From JAOUEA01 sp963734685 (lineage in GTDB: Bacteria; Actinomycetota; UBA4738; HRBIN12): a DNA stretch of 64,000 nt. Shown here piece after piece: positions 8,941 to 17,585 of the stretch. The translations under genes and the position numbers were made by a program. The DNA lies in contig CAVTIC010000001.1 of assembly GCA_963734685.1 (NCBI GenBank), positions 434,001 to 498,000 of the forward strand, written 5' to 3'. The notes below the pieces were generated by a model. It was not told the origin of the DNA, did no database searches, and saw only the letters and a list, made by a program, of their open reading frames with translations. Position 1 is the stretch's first letter, and every line of letters begins with the position of its first letter.

Positions 8941-10433
8941 ACGTTCGGGCAGTCCCGCGGCTCGAGGATCAGCGGGTCGAGTCGCGGTTCCTGGGTGAAG
9001 TCGAACGCGCCGGAGAGCGGGTCCGCACGCGCATCGCGATCGGTCATCGGCTTCAGCTCGTGCAGCTCCTCGATGAACTTCAGCACCGAGGAGAACTCGT
9101 ACACGTTGTCGTCGATCGCCCCACCATCGGGGTTGTCGCCGCGGCGCGTCCAGGGCGAGATGATCAGCGCCGGCGTCCGAGGCCCGAGGCCCATGATGTC
9201 GTAGTGAGGCGGCGGCACGTGATCGTAGAAGCCTCCGAAGTCGTCCCACACGATCACGACGGCGGTGTTCGGCCACGCCTCGCTTCGCTGGATCGCGTTC
9301 AGGTACTCGACCGTCCAGTTCTCGCCCTCGCACACGTTCGTGCCCGAGCCAGGGTGCTCGTTCGGCTGGCCCTCGGGCGGCACGAGCCACGAGACCGCCG
9401 GCAGCGTGCCCTGCTTGAGGTCCTGCAGGATCGTCTCCGGATCCTGCACCTTGTTCCACATGTCGCCGAAGCGAACGTGGCGGATCGCCTGCAACGCATT
9501 CATCCACTTGTCGGGAAGGGCGTAGTACTTCCAGCTGATGCCCTCGCGCTCGAGCTGATCCGGCAGCACCTTGATGTTGATGCAGGTGCGCGTGCTCTCC
9601 CAGTACGCCGCGATCTCGAACAGTTGTTGCGGTGAGGCCGTGATGTTCTTCTCCAGGCGCATGATGCGCTTGATGTCGGCCTCGGTGAGGTCCTCGAGGG
9701 GGAACCGCTGCGTGTACTCGGTCGGATCGTCGCAGTAGTTGCCCTCGACGTTCGTCGTGACCTTGTTGTCGACGATGCCATAGCTCTGCGCCGCCACCGT
9801 GTACAGATGCTCGGGGAACGTGGGCCCGTACATCGAGGTGAAGAAGTGGTCGGCGATGACGAACCGGTCGGCGTAGGCCCAATAGGCAGGCAGGGAACCA
9901 CGGTCGTATTGGGAGTACCCGGTGAGGTCTTCGCCGAGCGAGATACAGTTGAACCCGTTCATCTTCCCGCCGTTGATCGCCAGCAACCCGGGGTAGAAGG
10001 CGTGGCCGAGGTCGTGCGGCATCACGAGCGGCGCGTCCTTCAGCTTGATCGTGGCGGAGTCCTGGAACGTCGAGCAGTCGAGCGTGCCGCCCTCGGTGGC
10101 GCCCTCGACCCCAGGGTAGCGCCCGAAGTAGTGGTCGAAGCTCCGGTTCTCCTTGATCAGGAAGATCACATGCTCGATCGGATTCTCACCGGGCACGATC
10201 ACCCCCGGATCAGGACCATCGCCGTGGCCGTTGCCGTTCGGGTTGCCACCGGCGTCGCCCCGGGGAACGGTGTCCCCTGCCTGTTCCGTCGCACCGTCCT
10301 TCGGCCACACGAACCACACGAGCGCGACGACGAGGACCATGATCAGCGCAGCGAACGCGCGACGGCGAGCGATCTGCTGCCGTGTCGGGCGGCGAGAGCC
10401 AGCAGGGCGGATGAGGGGACCCGACGGTTCCAC
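8937..10433 (-). CDS. phosphoesterase family protein (phospholipase C / AcpA-like)
   Basis: A 498-residue exported phosphoesterase of the phospholipase C/acid phosphatase family. After a basic start and one membrane/signal segment (about residues 25-45) a Gly/Asn-rich linker leads into the catalytic domain, which has the diagnostic ENRSFDHYFG motif and the later WDDFGGFYDHV and SPWTRRG segments that bind metal and catalyse phosphoester hydrolysis outside the cytoplasm. The GTG start at 10433 is 8 nt below a TAGACT box (10442-10447). It follows the sulfatase gene after 17 nt and overlaps the next gene by 4 nt. Confidence 0.88.
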   Translation of the reverse strand: MEPSGPLIRPAGSRRPTRQQIARRRAFAALIMVLVVALVWFVWPKDGATEQAGDTVPRGDAGGNPNGNGHGDGPDPGVIVPGENPIEHVIFLIKENRSFDHYFGRYPGVEGATEGGTLDCSTFQDSATIKLKDAPLVMPHDLGHAFYPGLLAINGGKMNGFNCISLGEDLTGYSQYDRGSLPAYWAYADRFVIADHFFTSMYGPTFPEHLYTVAAQSYGIVDNKVTTNVEGNYCDDPTEYTQRFPLEDLTEADIKRIMRLEKNITASPQQLFEIAAYWESTRTCINIKVLPDQLEREGISWKYYALPDKWMNALQAIRHVRFGDMWNKVQDPETILQDLKQGTLPAVSWLVPPEGQPNEHPGSGTNVCEGENWTVEYLNAIQRSEAWPNTAVVIVWDDFGGFYDHVPPPHYDIMGLGPRTPALIISPWTRRGDNPDGGAIDDNVYEFSSVLKFIEELHELKPMTDRDARADPLSGAFDFTQEPRLDPLILEPRDCPNV

Positions 10434-10441
10434 GATGCAGC

Positions 10442-10447
10442 AGTCTA
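10442..10447 (-). promoter_or_regulatory. -10 box, leaderless, for the phosphoesterase gene
   Basis: TAGACT on the minus strand 8 nt before GTG 10433, overlapping the end of the sulfatase gene; a possible internal operon promoter. Confidence 0.4.
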
Positions 10448-10450
10448 GCG

Positions 10451-11968
10451 TCAGGTATCGACGGCTCCGGCGGCCCCGTCGGTGAGCTCGGAGAGCCTCC
10501 GGCTGAGCTCGGCTTGGACCACCCGGTACCGAGGATCGCCGGCCCGGTTGTGGAGCTCGTGCGGGTCCGGCGGACCGATGGCGCCACTGATGTCGAACAG
10601 CTCGAGCGTCCCGTCGGCGTGCTCGAAGTACGCGAACCTCTCGCTCCGGATCCCCGTCCAAGCTGGCACTTCCGGGTCTCCGGCCCACTCCACGAGTACC
10701 CCGCCACGCCCGGCGGCGCTCCAGGACGCATCATCGAGCCACGGACGGAGGCTCACGCCGTCCATGGGTACCGGCGGCACGTCTGCGCGATCTCGCACCA
10801 GATCTAGGATCGTCGGCGCGAGATCGACGATCGAGACCGGCGGCTCGACGCTGCCTGCGTCCGTCCACGGTGTTCGCACGATCAGGGGAGTGCGTATGCA
10901 CGCGTCGTAGGGGCACCGCTTCCCGACCCAGCGGTGCTCACCGAACGAGAACCCGTTGTCGGTCAGGAACACGATCAGGGTGCGGCCGAGCTCATCTCGA
11001 GTACGGATCTCCTCGACGAGACCATCCACCGCGCGGTCGACCGCTCCGAGCGTCTCCAGCATGCGCCGCCGCTGGCGATCGAGCGTCGCCGCTTCGGCCT
11101 CCGTGACGGGCGGCAGGGCACGGACCCATCCAGGTGCCTCCGCGAGCTCGTTCATCGTCGTCAAGCTCGGCGACACGATCGGAGCGGATCGGAAGGAGCC
11201 CTCGTCTTGGGGGGCGGGCGTCCACGGCGCGTGCGGGGCCGTCGGCGCGAACACCATGAACCAGGGCGCCTCTCGCGATGCACCACGAAGGAACGCGAGT
11301 GCCTCGCCTGCGAGCATCGAGGTCGCGTATCCCTGGGGCGTTGGCCCCGCGGTGAGCGGCACCCCTTGGTCGACGAAGGGGAACCGCTCGTAGGTGGTCG
11401 TCACATCCAGATTGCGCTTCGCGAGGAATCGATCCCACCCGTCCGGCACGTACGGCCCCCGGCCCCACGGGTACCCGTTCAGGTACTTGCCGATCAGTGC
11501 CGTCTGGTATCCGGCGCGGTCGAGCCAGGTCGCGAGGGTCGAGGATTCGTCGAATGCTGCACCGTCGCCGTTGTCCTCGACGCCGGTGTGGTGCGCGAAC
11601 CTCCCGGTGAGGAGGCTCGCCCGAGACGGGCAGCACATCGGCACATTGAGGAAGGCGTTGCGGAAGCGGATCCAGTGGTCGTCGGGATCGGCGAGCCGCG
11701 ACTCGAGCCACGGCATCGCCGGAGGTCCCGACGTCACGGGAAGCGTGTCCCATGGCTGATCGTCGGTGATCACGAGGAGCACGTTCGGGGGGAGGGCACC
11801 GGCGATCACGGGATCGGAGGTGCGGTTCGCCACCGATGCGACACAGACGATCGCCGCCACCGTGAGCGCCACGGTCGCTCGACGGACCGGATCACGGGCA
11901 CCGGCCCGCTGGCGGCTCAGGCCGTCCCCACCGTCCCGATCGCGTCGTTCATCGATCGAGCCAACCAC
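10451..11968 (-). CDS. arylsulfatase-type sulfatase
   Basis: An exported type I sulfatase (about 505 residues). The C-x-P-S-R signature needed for formylglycine formation is present as MCCPSRASLLTGR, with the modified Cys near residue 112. Metal-site motifs ITDDQPWD, LTDNG and GKRCPYDACIRTPLIV are also seen. A hydrophobic signal segment (TVALTVAAIVCVASV) is preceded by a basic stretch, which favours the GTG at 11968 that overlaps the upstream gene by 20 nt; a GTG at 11872 is the alternative and would start right at the signal core. It should act outside the cytoplasm. The order MogA-XdhC, sulfatase, phosphoesterase suggests one transcript. Confidence 0.88.
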   Translation of the reverse strand: MVGSIDERRDRDGGDGLSRQRAGARDPVRRATVALTVAAIVCVASVANRTSDPVIAGALPPNVLLVITDDQPWDTLPVTSGPPAMPWLESRLADPDDHWIRFRNAFLNVPMCCPSRASLLTGRFAHHTGVEDNGDGAAFDESSTLATWLDRAGYQTALIGKYLNGYPWGRGPYVPDGWDRFLAKRNLDVTTTYERFPFVDQGVPLTAGPTPQGYATSMLAGEALAFLRGASREAPWFMVFAPTAPHAPWTPAPQDEGSFRSAPIVSPSLTTMNELAEAPGWVRALPPVTEAEAATLDRQRRRMLETLGAVDRAVDGLVEEIRTRDELGRTLIVFLTDNGFSFGEHRWVGKRCPYDACIRTPLIVRTPWTDAGSVEPPVSIVDLAPTILDLVRDRADVPPVPMDGVSLRPWLDDASWSAAGRGGVLVEWAGDPEVPAWTGIRSERFAYFEHADGTLELFDISGAIGPPDPHELHNRAGDPRYRVVQAELSRRLSELTDGAAGAVDT

Positions 11969-13196
11969 CGGCGCGATCGTGCTGGTCGGCCACGATGCCG
12001 GCGGCGATCGACAGGGCGATCTGCTCGGGTGCTCGCCCGCCGAGGTCGAGCCCCAGCGGTGATCGCACCCGTGAGATCTCGTCGTCGCCGAATCCCAACG
12101 CACGCAGGGCTTCGACGTGATGCCCCACGTGTCGGCGGCTGCCCATGACCCCGATGAACCTGGCGGGCGAGCGGAGAGCAGTCGCCAGGGCGTCGACGAC
12201 ACCGGGCGCGTCGTGATCGGTCAACACGACGACCGAGCGATCGTCGAGCGCAACCTCCTCGAGGTGCGTCACCGCCGGCCCATCGTCGGCGGTCATGCGC
12301 TCTCGTCGTGGCTCGACGAGCGTCACGCGATAGCCCAGTCGCTCCAGGTGCGATCGGAGCGCTCGCGCGACGTCGGTCGCCGAAACGACGACCGCGGCCG
12401 CACCCGCTCCGTGCGGTTCGAGGTACACCTCGATCTCCCCGAGGTCGTGGGCGAAGGTGCGCACCTGCGGGGTGTCGCTCTCAGCGATCTCCAGCGCCGC
12501 GCCCACCGCCGCCGAATCGAACTCCGCACAGCCGAGCGTGCCGTGGACCTCCCCCCCGGGCATGATCGACATCGTGGCGCCCACACGGCAGGGTGGGTCA
12601 CCGTGCACGCGGACCGCCTTGGCCTCCACCCAACGCCGCGCGGCCTCGTGCTCGATCGTGCCGACCGGCGGGGCCGAGGCCGCTCTCGATTCCGACATCG
12701 GGTGGCCTGTCGGATGTGCTCCGGTCGCGCCCGCGAGCAACTGCACCGCATGCGGCACCAGGGGCAGGATCGCTTCGAGACCTTCACGGACGCCCGAAGG
12801 CGAACCCGGCAGATTGATCACGAGCGAGGAACCCGCGGCCCCCGCCACCCCCCGCGAGAGCGCGGCCATCGGCGTTCGGCGGTACCCCTCCGCCCGTATC
12901 AGCTCTGCGAAGCCGGGCGCGTCACGGTCGATCACCGGCCGGGTCGCTTCCGGCGTCACGTCGCGGGGCCCGAACCCCGTGCCGCCGGTCGTGATGACGA
13001 GCACGTGCTCGGTCACGAGCACGCGCAGCGTGCGCTCGATCTCGGCTCGCTCGTCGGGCACGACGACGCGCGACCCGATCTGGAAACCCGCGTCTCGGAG
13101 CATCGACTCGACGATGTCGCCCGACTCGTCCGCCCGGGTACCGTGCGTGACGCCGTCGGACACCGTCACGACCGCGGCCAGGTTCGGCGCCTCCAT
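11949..13196 (-). CDS. MogA/MoaB - XdhC fusion protein (molybdenum cofactor)
   Basis: A 415-residue two-domain protein. Residues 1-150 are a MogA/MoaB molybdopterin adenylyltransferase with TVSDGVTHGTR, TTGGTGFGPRDVTPEAT and NLPGSPSG motifs; residues about 165-415 are XdhC/CoxI-like, ending with the GSRRHVGHH, SPLGLDLGGRAPEQIALSI motif block of the XdhC Rossmann domain. XdhC proteins bind mature cofactor and help insert it into xanthine- or CO-dehydrogenase-type enzymes, so the fusion would link cofactor adenylation to delivery. The ATG at 13196 fits the start of the MogA domain. No molybdoenzyme gene is in the window. Confidence 0.9.
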   Translation of the reverse strand: MEAPNLAAVVTVSDGVTHGTRADESGDIVESMLRDAGFQIGSRVVVPDERAEIERTLRVLVTEHVLVITTGGTGFGPRDVTPEATRPVIDRDAPGFAELIRAEGYRRTPMAALSRGVAGAAGSSLVINLPGSPSGVREGLEAILPLVPHAVQLLAGATGAHPTGHPMSESRAASAPPVGTIEHEAARRWVEAKAVRVHGDPPCRVGATMSIMPGGEVHGTLGCAEFDSAAVGAALEIAESDTPQVRTFAHDLGEIEVYLEPHGAGAAAVVVSATDVARALRSHLERLGYRVTLVEPRRERMTADDGPAVTHLEEVALDDRSVVVLTDHDAPGVVDALATALRSPARFIGVMGSRRHVGHHVEALRALGFGDDEISRVRSPLGLDLGGRAPEQIALSIAAGIVADQHDRAGGWLDR

Positions 13197-13370
13197 GCGG
13201 ACATCCTCGCATCTCGCGGCGGACCCGGCCTCGTCGCGATCCTGACGCCCTCCTGCCGATCGCTGCACACATCGGTCGCTCGTCTCGCAGGACGGCCGAG
13301 AGCCTCGACCGGCTTCCGAACGCGGAGCGAACCCCCCTGTGCTCGATGGACCCCAGCGGTCGGTCCCGGA

Positions 13371-13469
13371 GGGCGCGACCCCTCGGCAAGGTTCGCCGCG
13401 GCGCCCGAGCCGATTCACCACACGTTCACCTGGGGCTGCGAGCCTCATCGGTGCCGAGAGGTCGCGCCC
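13371..13469 (-). ncRNA. candidate structured leader RNA upstream of mogA-xdhC
   Basis: Two 18-nt arms, 13371-13388 and 13452-13469, pair over their full length. The single non-Watson-Crick position is C-A on the plus strand but G-U on the minus strand, which argues that the minus-strand RNA is the folded form. The 63-nt loop contains a further CCGAT/ATCGG helix and a GGTGAATC stretch. It lies 175 nt upstream of the MogA-XdhC start on the same strand. It could be a riboswitch (a molybdenum-cofactor element would suit the gene), another leader, or merely a second terminator. Confidence 0.4.
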
Positions 13470-13479
13470 CCTCTCCGGC

Positions 13480-13511
13480 GCGGGGGCCGGGCTTCGCAGC
13501 CCGGCCCCCGC
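13480..13511 (-). terminator. stem-loop after the thioredoxin gene
   Basis: A perfect 14-bp stem, GCGGGGGCCGGGCT against its complement, with a TCGC loop, begins 24 nt past the thioredoxin stop. There is no U-tract, as is common in GC-rich actinobacteria. Confidence 0.7.
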
Positions 13512-13534
13512 GGACCCCCTTCAGGTGGTCGTGA

Positions 13535-14203
13535 TCACGCAGCCTCGAGCGCGTCGAGGTTCGCCTCGATGTCCGCCTCGGACGTCTCGCCGACCGCCGC
13601 GCTCACCACCGCGCCGTCAGGTCCCACGTAGTAGACCGTGGGGAAGCTGCTGACCCCGAGCCCTCGCATGAGTGTCCCCGCCGAGTCATCGACCGCGGTC
13701 GTGAGGGTGAGGCCCTCGTCGGCCAGGAAGGCGGGCGGGGTCGGTCCGGGATTCTGTCCGATCGCGGTGGTCACGCTCACGACCTCGATGCCCTCACGCG
13801 ACTGCGCGGCCGGCACGAGTACCGGCAGCTCCGCCTGGCAGTGGGGGCACCACGACGCCCACACGATGAGCACGGTCGGCCTGCCCCGATGGTCGTCCCA
13901 TGAGATCGTGCTCCCGTCGAGCCCCGGAGCCGAGAAGGCCGGGACCTGCTCCCCTGCCGCGAGCTGCGGGCCCGTCGGGCGATCGATCGAGACGTCGCCG
14001 GCGGCCGACGGTCCGGTGAACCCGTCGTCGCCGTCTCCTCCCCCACCTCCCAGCAGCATGGCGGCGACGATCGCGACCAGCACGAGCGCTCCGACGCCGA
14101 TCCACAGGGCTCGCTGGCGTGCGGCCTGGCGTTCCTGTTCCTGACGTCGTTGGGCCTTGGTCTGTCGCCCGGTCCGCTGCTTCGACCTGGTCGCGTTCGT
14201 CAT
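13535..14203 (-). CDS. membrane-anchored TlpA/thioredoxin-like protein
   Basis: A 222-residue thiol-disulfide protein. A very basic cytoplasmic N-terminus (1-31) and one transmembrane helix (33-52) anchor a TlpA/AhpC-type thioredoxin domain outside the membrane. The active site is WCPHC with Cys119 and Cys122, and the cis-Pro segment SFPTVYYVG is present. It could work with the DsbB-like protein encoded at 48883. The ATG at 14203 has a GAAAGGA ribosome-binding site about 10 nt upstream. Confidence 0.88.
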   Translation of the reverse strand: MTNATRSKQRTGRQTKAQRRQEQERQAARQRALWIGVGALVLVAIVAAMLLGGGGGDGDDGFTGPSAAGDVSIDRPTGPQLAAGEQVPAFSAPGLDGSTISWDDHRGRPTVLIVWASWCPHCQAELPVLVPAAQSREGIEVVSVTTAIGQNPGPTPPAFLADEGLTLTTAVDDSAGTLMRGLGVSSFPTVYYVGPDGAVVSAAVGETSEADIEANLDALEAA

Positions 14204-14308
14204 CGGAGGAGTCCTTTCGGGAGCACGTGTCGACACGCGGTCTCGACATGTTCGATGCCCGGGCCGTGCTGGATTCGGGCCGTTCGACCCGGAGGCGCCG
14301 GGACCGCC

Positions 14309-16270
14309 TCAGGCCAGGTTCTCGATAGGCAACGTCGGCACGTCACCCGCTGGGTCGAACCCGAGGATCTGGGCGTAGAACGAGAGCTCGGCCAGGTAGG
14401 CCGCCTCGATCGTCTCCGCTCTGCGGAACCCGTGCTGTTCGCCGTCGAAGAGCAGGTAGGCGAACGGCAGGCCTTTCGCGTGCAGCGCTTGCACCATGAT
14501 CTCCGCCTGTGAGGGCGGTACCACCACGTCCTCGGCCCCGTGCAGCAGGAGCATCGGTGTCGACAACAGGTCGACCGAGTGGATCGGGCTGCGGGCTCGG
14601 TACAGGCCTGCGGCCTCGGGCCACGGGCCGATCAGTGTGTGCTCGTAACGCGACTCGAACTTGTGCGTGTCGCCCGTGGCGAAGGGCTCGAGGTCGCTGA
14701 TGCCGTACAAGCTCGTGCCCGCAGCGAAGTCATCGTGGAAGGTCAGCGCGCAGAGCGTCGTGTAGCCACCCGCGCTTCCGCCTCGGATCAAGAGCCGGTC
14801 GCCGTCCACCTCGCCACGAGCCGCGAGGAACCGGGCGGCATTGATGCAGTCCGCCGTGTCGACGACCCCCCAGCCTGCGTTGAGTCGCAGCCGATAGGTG
14901 CGTCCGAAGCCGGTCGAGCCTCCGTAGTTCACGTCGACCACCGCGAACCCACGGCTGGTCCAGAACTGGACGCCGAGGTCGAACGTGGCCATCGCCTCGC
15001 TCGTCGGCCCGCCATGACTCATGACGATCAAGGGTGGCCGTTCGTCCTCCGGGCCGGCGAACCCGTGGTTCGTTGGGGGATAGAAGTGCGCGAACGCAGT
15101 CAACCCCCCTTCGGTCGGGAACTCGATCTGATTCGGCACCGAGACGTCGGCCACGTCGAAGGGCATCTCCACGCTCTCCCGAAGCACCTCGACGGCCCGT
15201 GAGCCCAGATCAGCCCACACGACCTGGGAGGGTAGGTCGGGAGCTCCGGCGACGAATGCGATCGCATCGCCCTCCGCAGTGATCGCCGGCCCGTGATCGA
15301 ACGAACGATGCGGCACGTCGAGATCGAGCAACTCGGCGCTCACCGGATCGAGGAGGGCCAGATGCTGCACCCCACGATCGCCGTACCAGCAAGCGATGCG
15401 CCCGTCAGCGAGGAACGCGAACGACGCCCCACCGAAGACCCATTGCGGGTACCCGAACTCCGCCTCCATCGGGTGCAGCACCGAGCGTTCGTCGCCCCGC
15501 AGCCGCTCGAGGTTCCACCAGCCCGATCGGTCGCTCGCGAACACGAGGTCGCCCGATGGACTCCACGTGGGCTGCCAGATCGATTCCTCGCCGTCGCGTC
15601 CGGCCACCTTCCGCTCGTTCGAGAGGGACGCGTCCTCTGCCAGGTCGGCCACGAACAGCTCACACCCGTCCCACGGCATCCACGGCAGGTCCCAGGAGAG
15701 CCAGGCCAGACGCGCGCCGTCCCCGGAGATTCGCGGGCCGGCGTAGAAGTCACGACCACCGGCAAGGACGCGAGGTTCGGCCGGTCCGTCGACGGTCACT
15801 GCGACGAGCTCGTTCACGACATCGGCGACGCGGCCCGATCGATCGTGCCGCTCGCGGACCCCGATCCAGCGGGCACCGTCCTCCGTCAGACGGCCGTCGG
15901 CGTATCGGTGCAACCCTCCGGTCTCAGGGGTGATCGGAACAGACTCGGCGTCCGGGTGCTTCCGCCAGAGCCGACCGTCGGCATCGTCGGAGTAGACGAT
16001 CACGCCTCGCCGCACGGTCCACGCGCCGCCCCCGTACTCGTGCACCCGCGTGCGAACGTCGACGCCAGGGGGGGTGACTTCGATCGGTGACGACCACGGA
16101 CCACCTCGCACGACCACCCCGCGACCGCCCTCGGCCGGACGCCGCTCGTGCCAGTACACCGCCCCCTCGTCCAGCATCGCTTCCGACAGGAGGACACCCG
16201 CTGTCGCGAGTAGCGTCGGGGTGACCGGTGACAGCCACGACCCGTACGGTGCGACCTCGGGCTCGGTCAC
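14309..16270 (-). CDS. S9 family prolyl oligopeptidase-like peptidase
   Basis: A 653-residue serine peptidase with an N-terminal beta-propeller made of TolB/WD-like repeats and a C-terminal alpha/beta-hydrolase domain. The nucleophile is in GGSAGGY (near residue 500), the Asp in HGAEDVVVP and the His in GEQHGF. No signal peptide is apparent, so it probably trims peptides in the cytoplasm. The GTG start overlaps the stop of the PrmC-like gene by 4 nt (GTGA), indicating coupled translation. Confidence 0.9.
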   Translation of the reverse strand: MTEPEVAPYGSWLSPVTPTLLATAGVLLSEAMLDEGAVYWHERRPAEGGRGVVVRGGPWSSPIEVTPPGVDVRTRVHEYGGGAWTVRRGVIVYSDDADGRLWRKHPDAESVPITPETGGLHRYADGRLTEDGARWIGVRERHDRSGRVADVVNELVAVTVDGPAEPRVLAGGRDFYAGPRISGDGARLAWLSWDLPWMPWDGCELFVADLAEDASLSNERKVAGRDGEESIWQPTWSPSGDLVFASDRSGWWNLERLRGDERSVLHPMEAEFGYPQWVFGGASFAFLADGRIACWYGDRGVQHLALLDPVSAELLDLDVPHRSFDHGPAITAEGDAIAFVAGAPDLPSQVVWADLGSRAVEVLRESVEMPFDVADVSVPNQIEFPTEGGLTAFAHFYPPTNHGFAGPEDERPPLIVMSHGGPTSEAMATFDLGVQFWTSRGFAVVDVNYGGSTGFGRTYRLRLNAGWGVVDTADCINAARFLAARGEVDGDRLLIRGGSAGGYTTLCALTFHDDFAAGTSLYGISDLEPFATGDTHKFESRYEHTLIGPWPEAAGLYRARSPIHSVDLLSTPMLLLHGAEDVVVPPSQAEIMVQALHAKGLPFAYLLFDGEQHGFRRAETIEAAYLAELSFYAQILGFDPAGDVPTLPIENLA

Positions 16271-17127
16271 TTCGGCCTCCTGCCCACGATCACCCTTGTC
16301 ACCCTGAGCTCCCCGCCCTTCGTGCTCTTCACGTCGCGGAACCCACCGGCCGAGTAGACGCGCTTCACCTCGCCGACGCGGTCCGGACTGACCTCCATGA
16401 GCAACCACCCGCCGGCTCGGAGCCAGCGCGGCGACTCGGCGACCGTCCGACCGATAAGGCCCAGCCCGTCCGTGCTGTGGTCGGTGAGGGTATGGGGCGG
16501 TTCCCAGTCGCGGATCTCATCGGGGAGGTCTTCGATCTCCCCGGCAGGCACGTACGGCGGGTGCAGCGTGATCACGTCGACGCGGCCGCGCAATCTCGAC
16601 GGGAGCGCCGCGAAGAGATCGCCTTTGACGAACCGAGCGTCGAGCCCCAGCGCGTCGGCGTTGCGTCGCGCGAGTTTCACCGCGTCACCCGCGATGTCGG
16701 CACCCCACACCTCCGCCTCCGGCACCTCGTCTGCGACGGCGAGCGCGATCGTGCCGCCGCCGGTCGCAAGATCGACGTATACGGGGTGCCTGCGGCGTCG
16801 CAGCCGTCGCACCGCTTGCTCGGCGAGGAACTCGGAGGAATCGCGCGGCACGAAGACGCCGGGCTTGGTGCGGAGCTCGATGCCACGGAACTCCGCGTAG
16901 CCCTTGATGTAGGGGATCGGTTCGCCCGTGGCCCGCCGGTCGACGAAGCCATCGAACCGCTTCCGTGCCTTCCCGGGCACGTCGTCGTCGGGGTCCGGAT
17001 CGTATCCGAGCACGTGCTGCAACAGGTCCTCGGCCTCGATCCGTTCCCGTCCTCGCTGCCAATGGTCGATCGCCTGCGACGCTCTCAGCTGCCTCACGGC
17101 ACGCGCGATCACGCGGCGAGCTTCCAT
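16267..17127 (-). CDS. PrmC/HemK-like SAM-dependent methyltransferase with HPPY motif
   Basis: A 286-residue Rossmann methyltransferase resembling PrmC, the enzyme that methylates Gln of release factors. The GEPIPYIKGYAEF and PGVFVPRD segments are PrmC-like. The SAM loop reads LATGGGT (about 120-126) instead of the usual LGTGSG, and the catalytic NPPY is HPPY (189-192), so the Asn that contacts the substrate amide is missing. It is therefore a paralogue with a changed target, or inactive. The ATG at 17127 is 8 nt below a TACGAT box. Confidence 0.8.
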   Translation of the reverse strand: MEARRVIARAVRQLRASQAIDHWQRGRERIEAEDLLQHVLGYDPDPDDDVPGKARKRFDGFVDRRATGEPIPYIKGYAEFRGIELRTKPGVFVPRDSSEFLAEQAVRRLRRRRHPVYVDLATGGGTIALAVADEVPEAEVWGADIAGDAVKLARRNADALGLDARFVKGDLFAALPSRLRGRVDVITLHPPYVPAGEIEDLPDEIRDWEPPHTLTDHSTDGLGLIGRTVAESPRWLRAGGWLLMEVSPDRVGEVKRVYSAGGFRDVKSTKGGELRVTRVIVGRRPK

Positions 17128-17135
17128 GGCGAGGC

Positions 17136-17162
17136 ATCGTACCCGGTCACGCTCGCTAGACT
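17136..17162. promoter_or_regulatory. paired divergent -10 boxes in a 42-nt intergenic gap
   Basis: TACGAT on the minus strand (17136-17141) is 8 nt from the methyltransferase ATG at 17127; TAGACT on the plus strand (17157-17162) is 7 nt from the GroES-like ATG at 17170. Each -35 region must overlap the other promoter or gene. Confidence 0.5.
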
Positions 17163-17169
17163 CCCCCAG

Positions 17170-17568
17170 ATGGCCGAGCCCACCTCCGCGACGAAGAAGA
17201 CCGCCACGAGGTCGCCCTCGAAGACCCGGAAGCCACGGTCCAAGATGACCGCTAGAGGCGCGGCGATCCGCCTGACGGGCGACCGGCTCGTCGTGCGCGC
17301 GCCCGAGAACGGCGAGCGAAAGAGCGCGGGAGGCCTGCTGATCCCCGCGACCGCGGCGCCCGCGCCCAAGCGGCTCGCATGGGGCGACGTGGCGTTGGTC
17401 GGGCCCGACGTCCGCGTGGCCAAGGAGGGTGACCGGGTGCTCTTCCTGCCGTCCTCGGGGCTCGAGGTCGAGCTCGACGGCGAGGAGCTCACCCTGCTCC
17501 GCGAGCGCGACGTCCAGGCGGTCTCGTCCGCTCCGGGCGAGGAACGCGCACCAGGCCAGTATCTCTGA
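17170..17568 (+). CDS. GroES-like (Cpn10-fold) protein
   Basis: A 132-residue protein whose residues about 27-120 follow the Cpn10 pattern: LTGDRLVVRAPENGERKSAGGLLIP (mobile-loop region with GLLIP), WGDVALVGPD, EGDRVLFLPSSGLEVELDGEE and LLRERDVQAV. It has an extra Lys/Thr/Ser-rich N-terminal tail of about 26 residues. It is the only GroES-like gene in the window and is far from groEL (25300). It may be the working co-chaperonin or a divergent paralogue. Confidence 0.75.
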   Translation: MAEPTSATKKTATRSPSKTRKPRSKMTARGAAIRLTGDRLVVRAPENGERKSAGGLLIPATAAPAPKRLAWGDVALVGPDVRVAKEGDRVLFLPSSGLEVELDGEELTLLRERDVQAVSSAPGEERAPGQYL

Positions 17569-17585
17569 CGCCCCCGCCGGGCCCC

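Larger units (their letters stand above)
13197..13534. other. intergenic region with two strong stem-loops
   Basis: No credible gene in these 338 bases. It holds the terminator-like hairpin at 13480-13511 next to the thioredoxin stop and a longer hairpin at 13371-13469 (listed separately). The part nearest the mogA-xdhC start shows no clear Shine-Dalgarno other than a weak AGGA. Confidence 0.6.

Noticed and set aside
13371..13469. Cobalamin, TPP or glycine riboswitch
   Set aside because: None of their core sequences is present.
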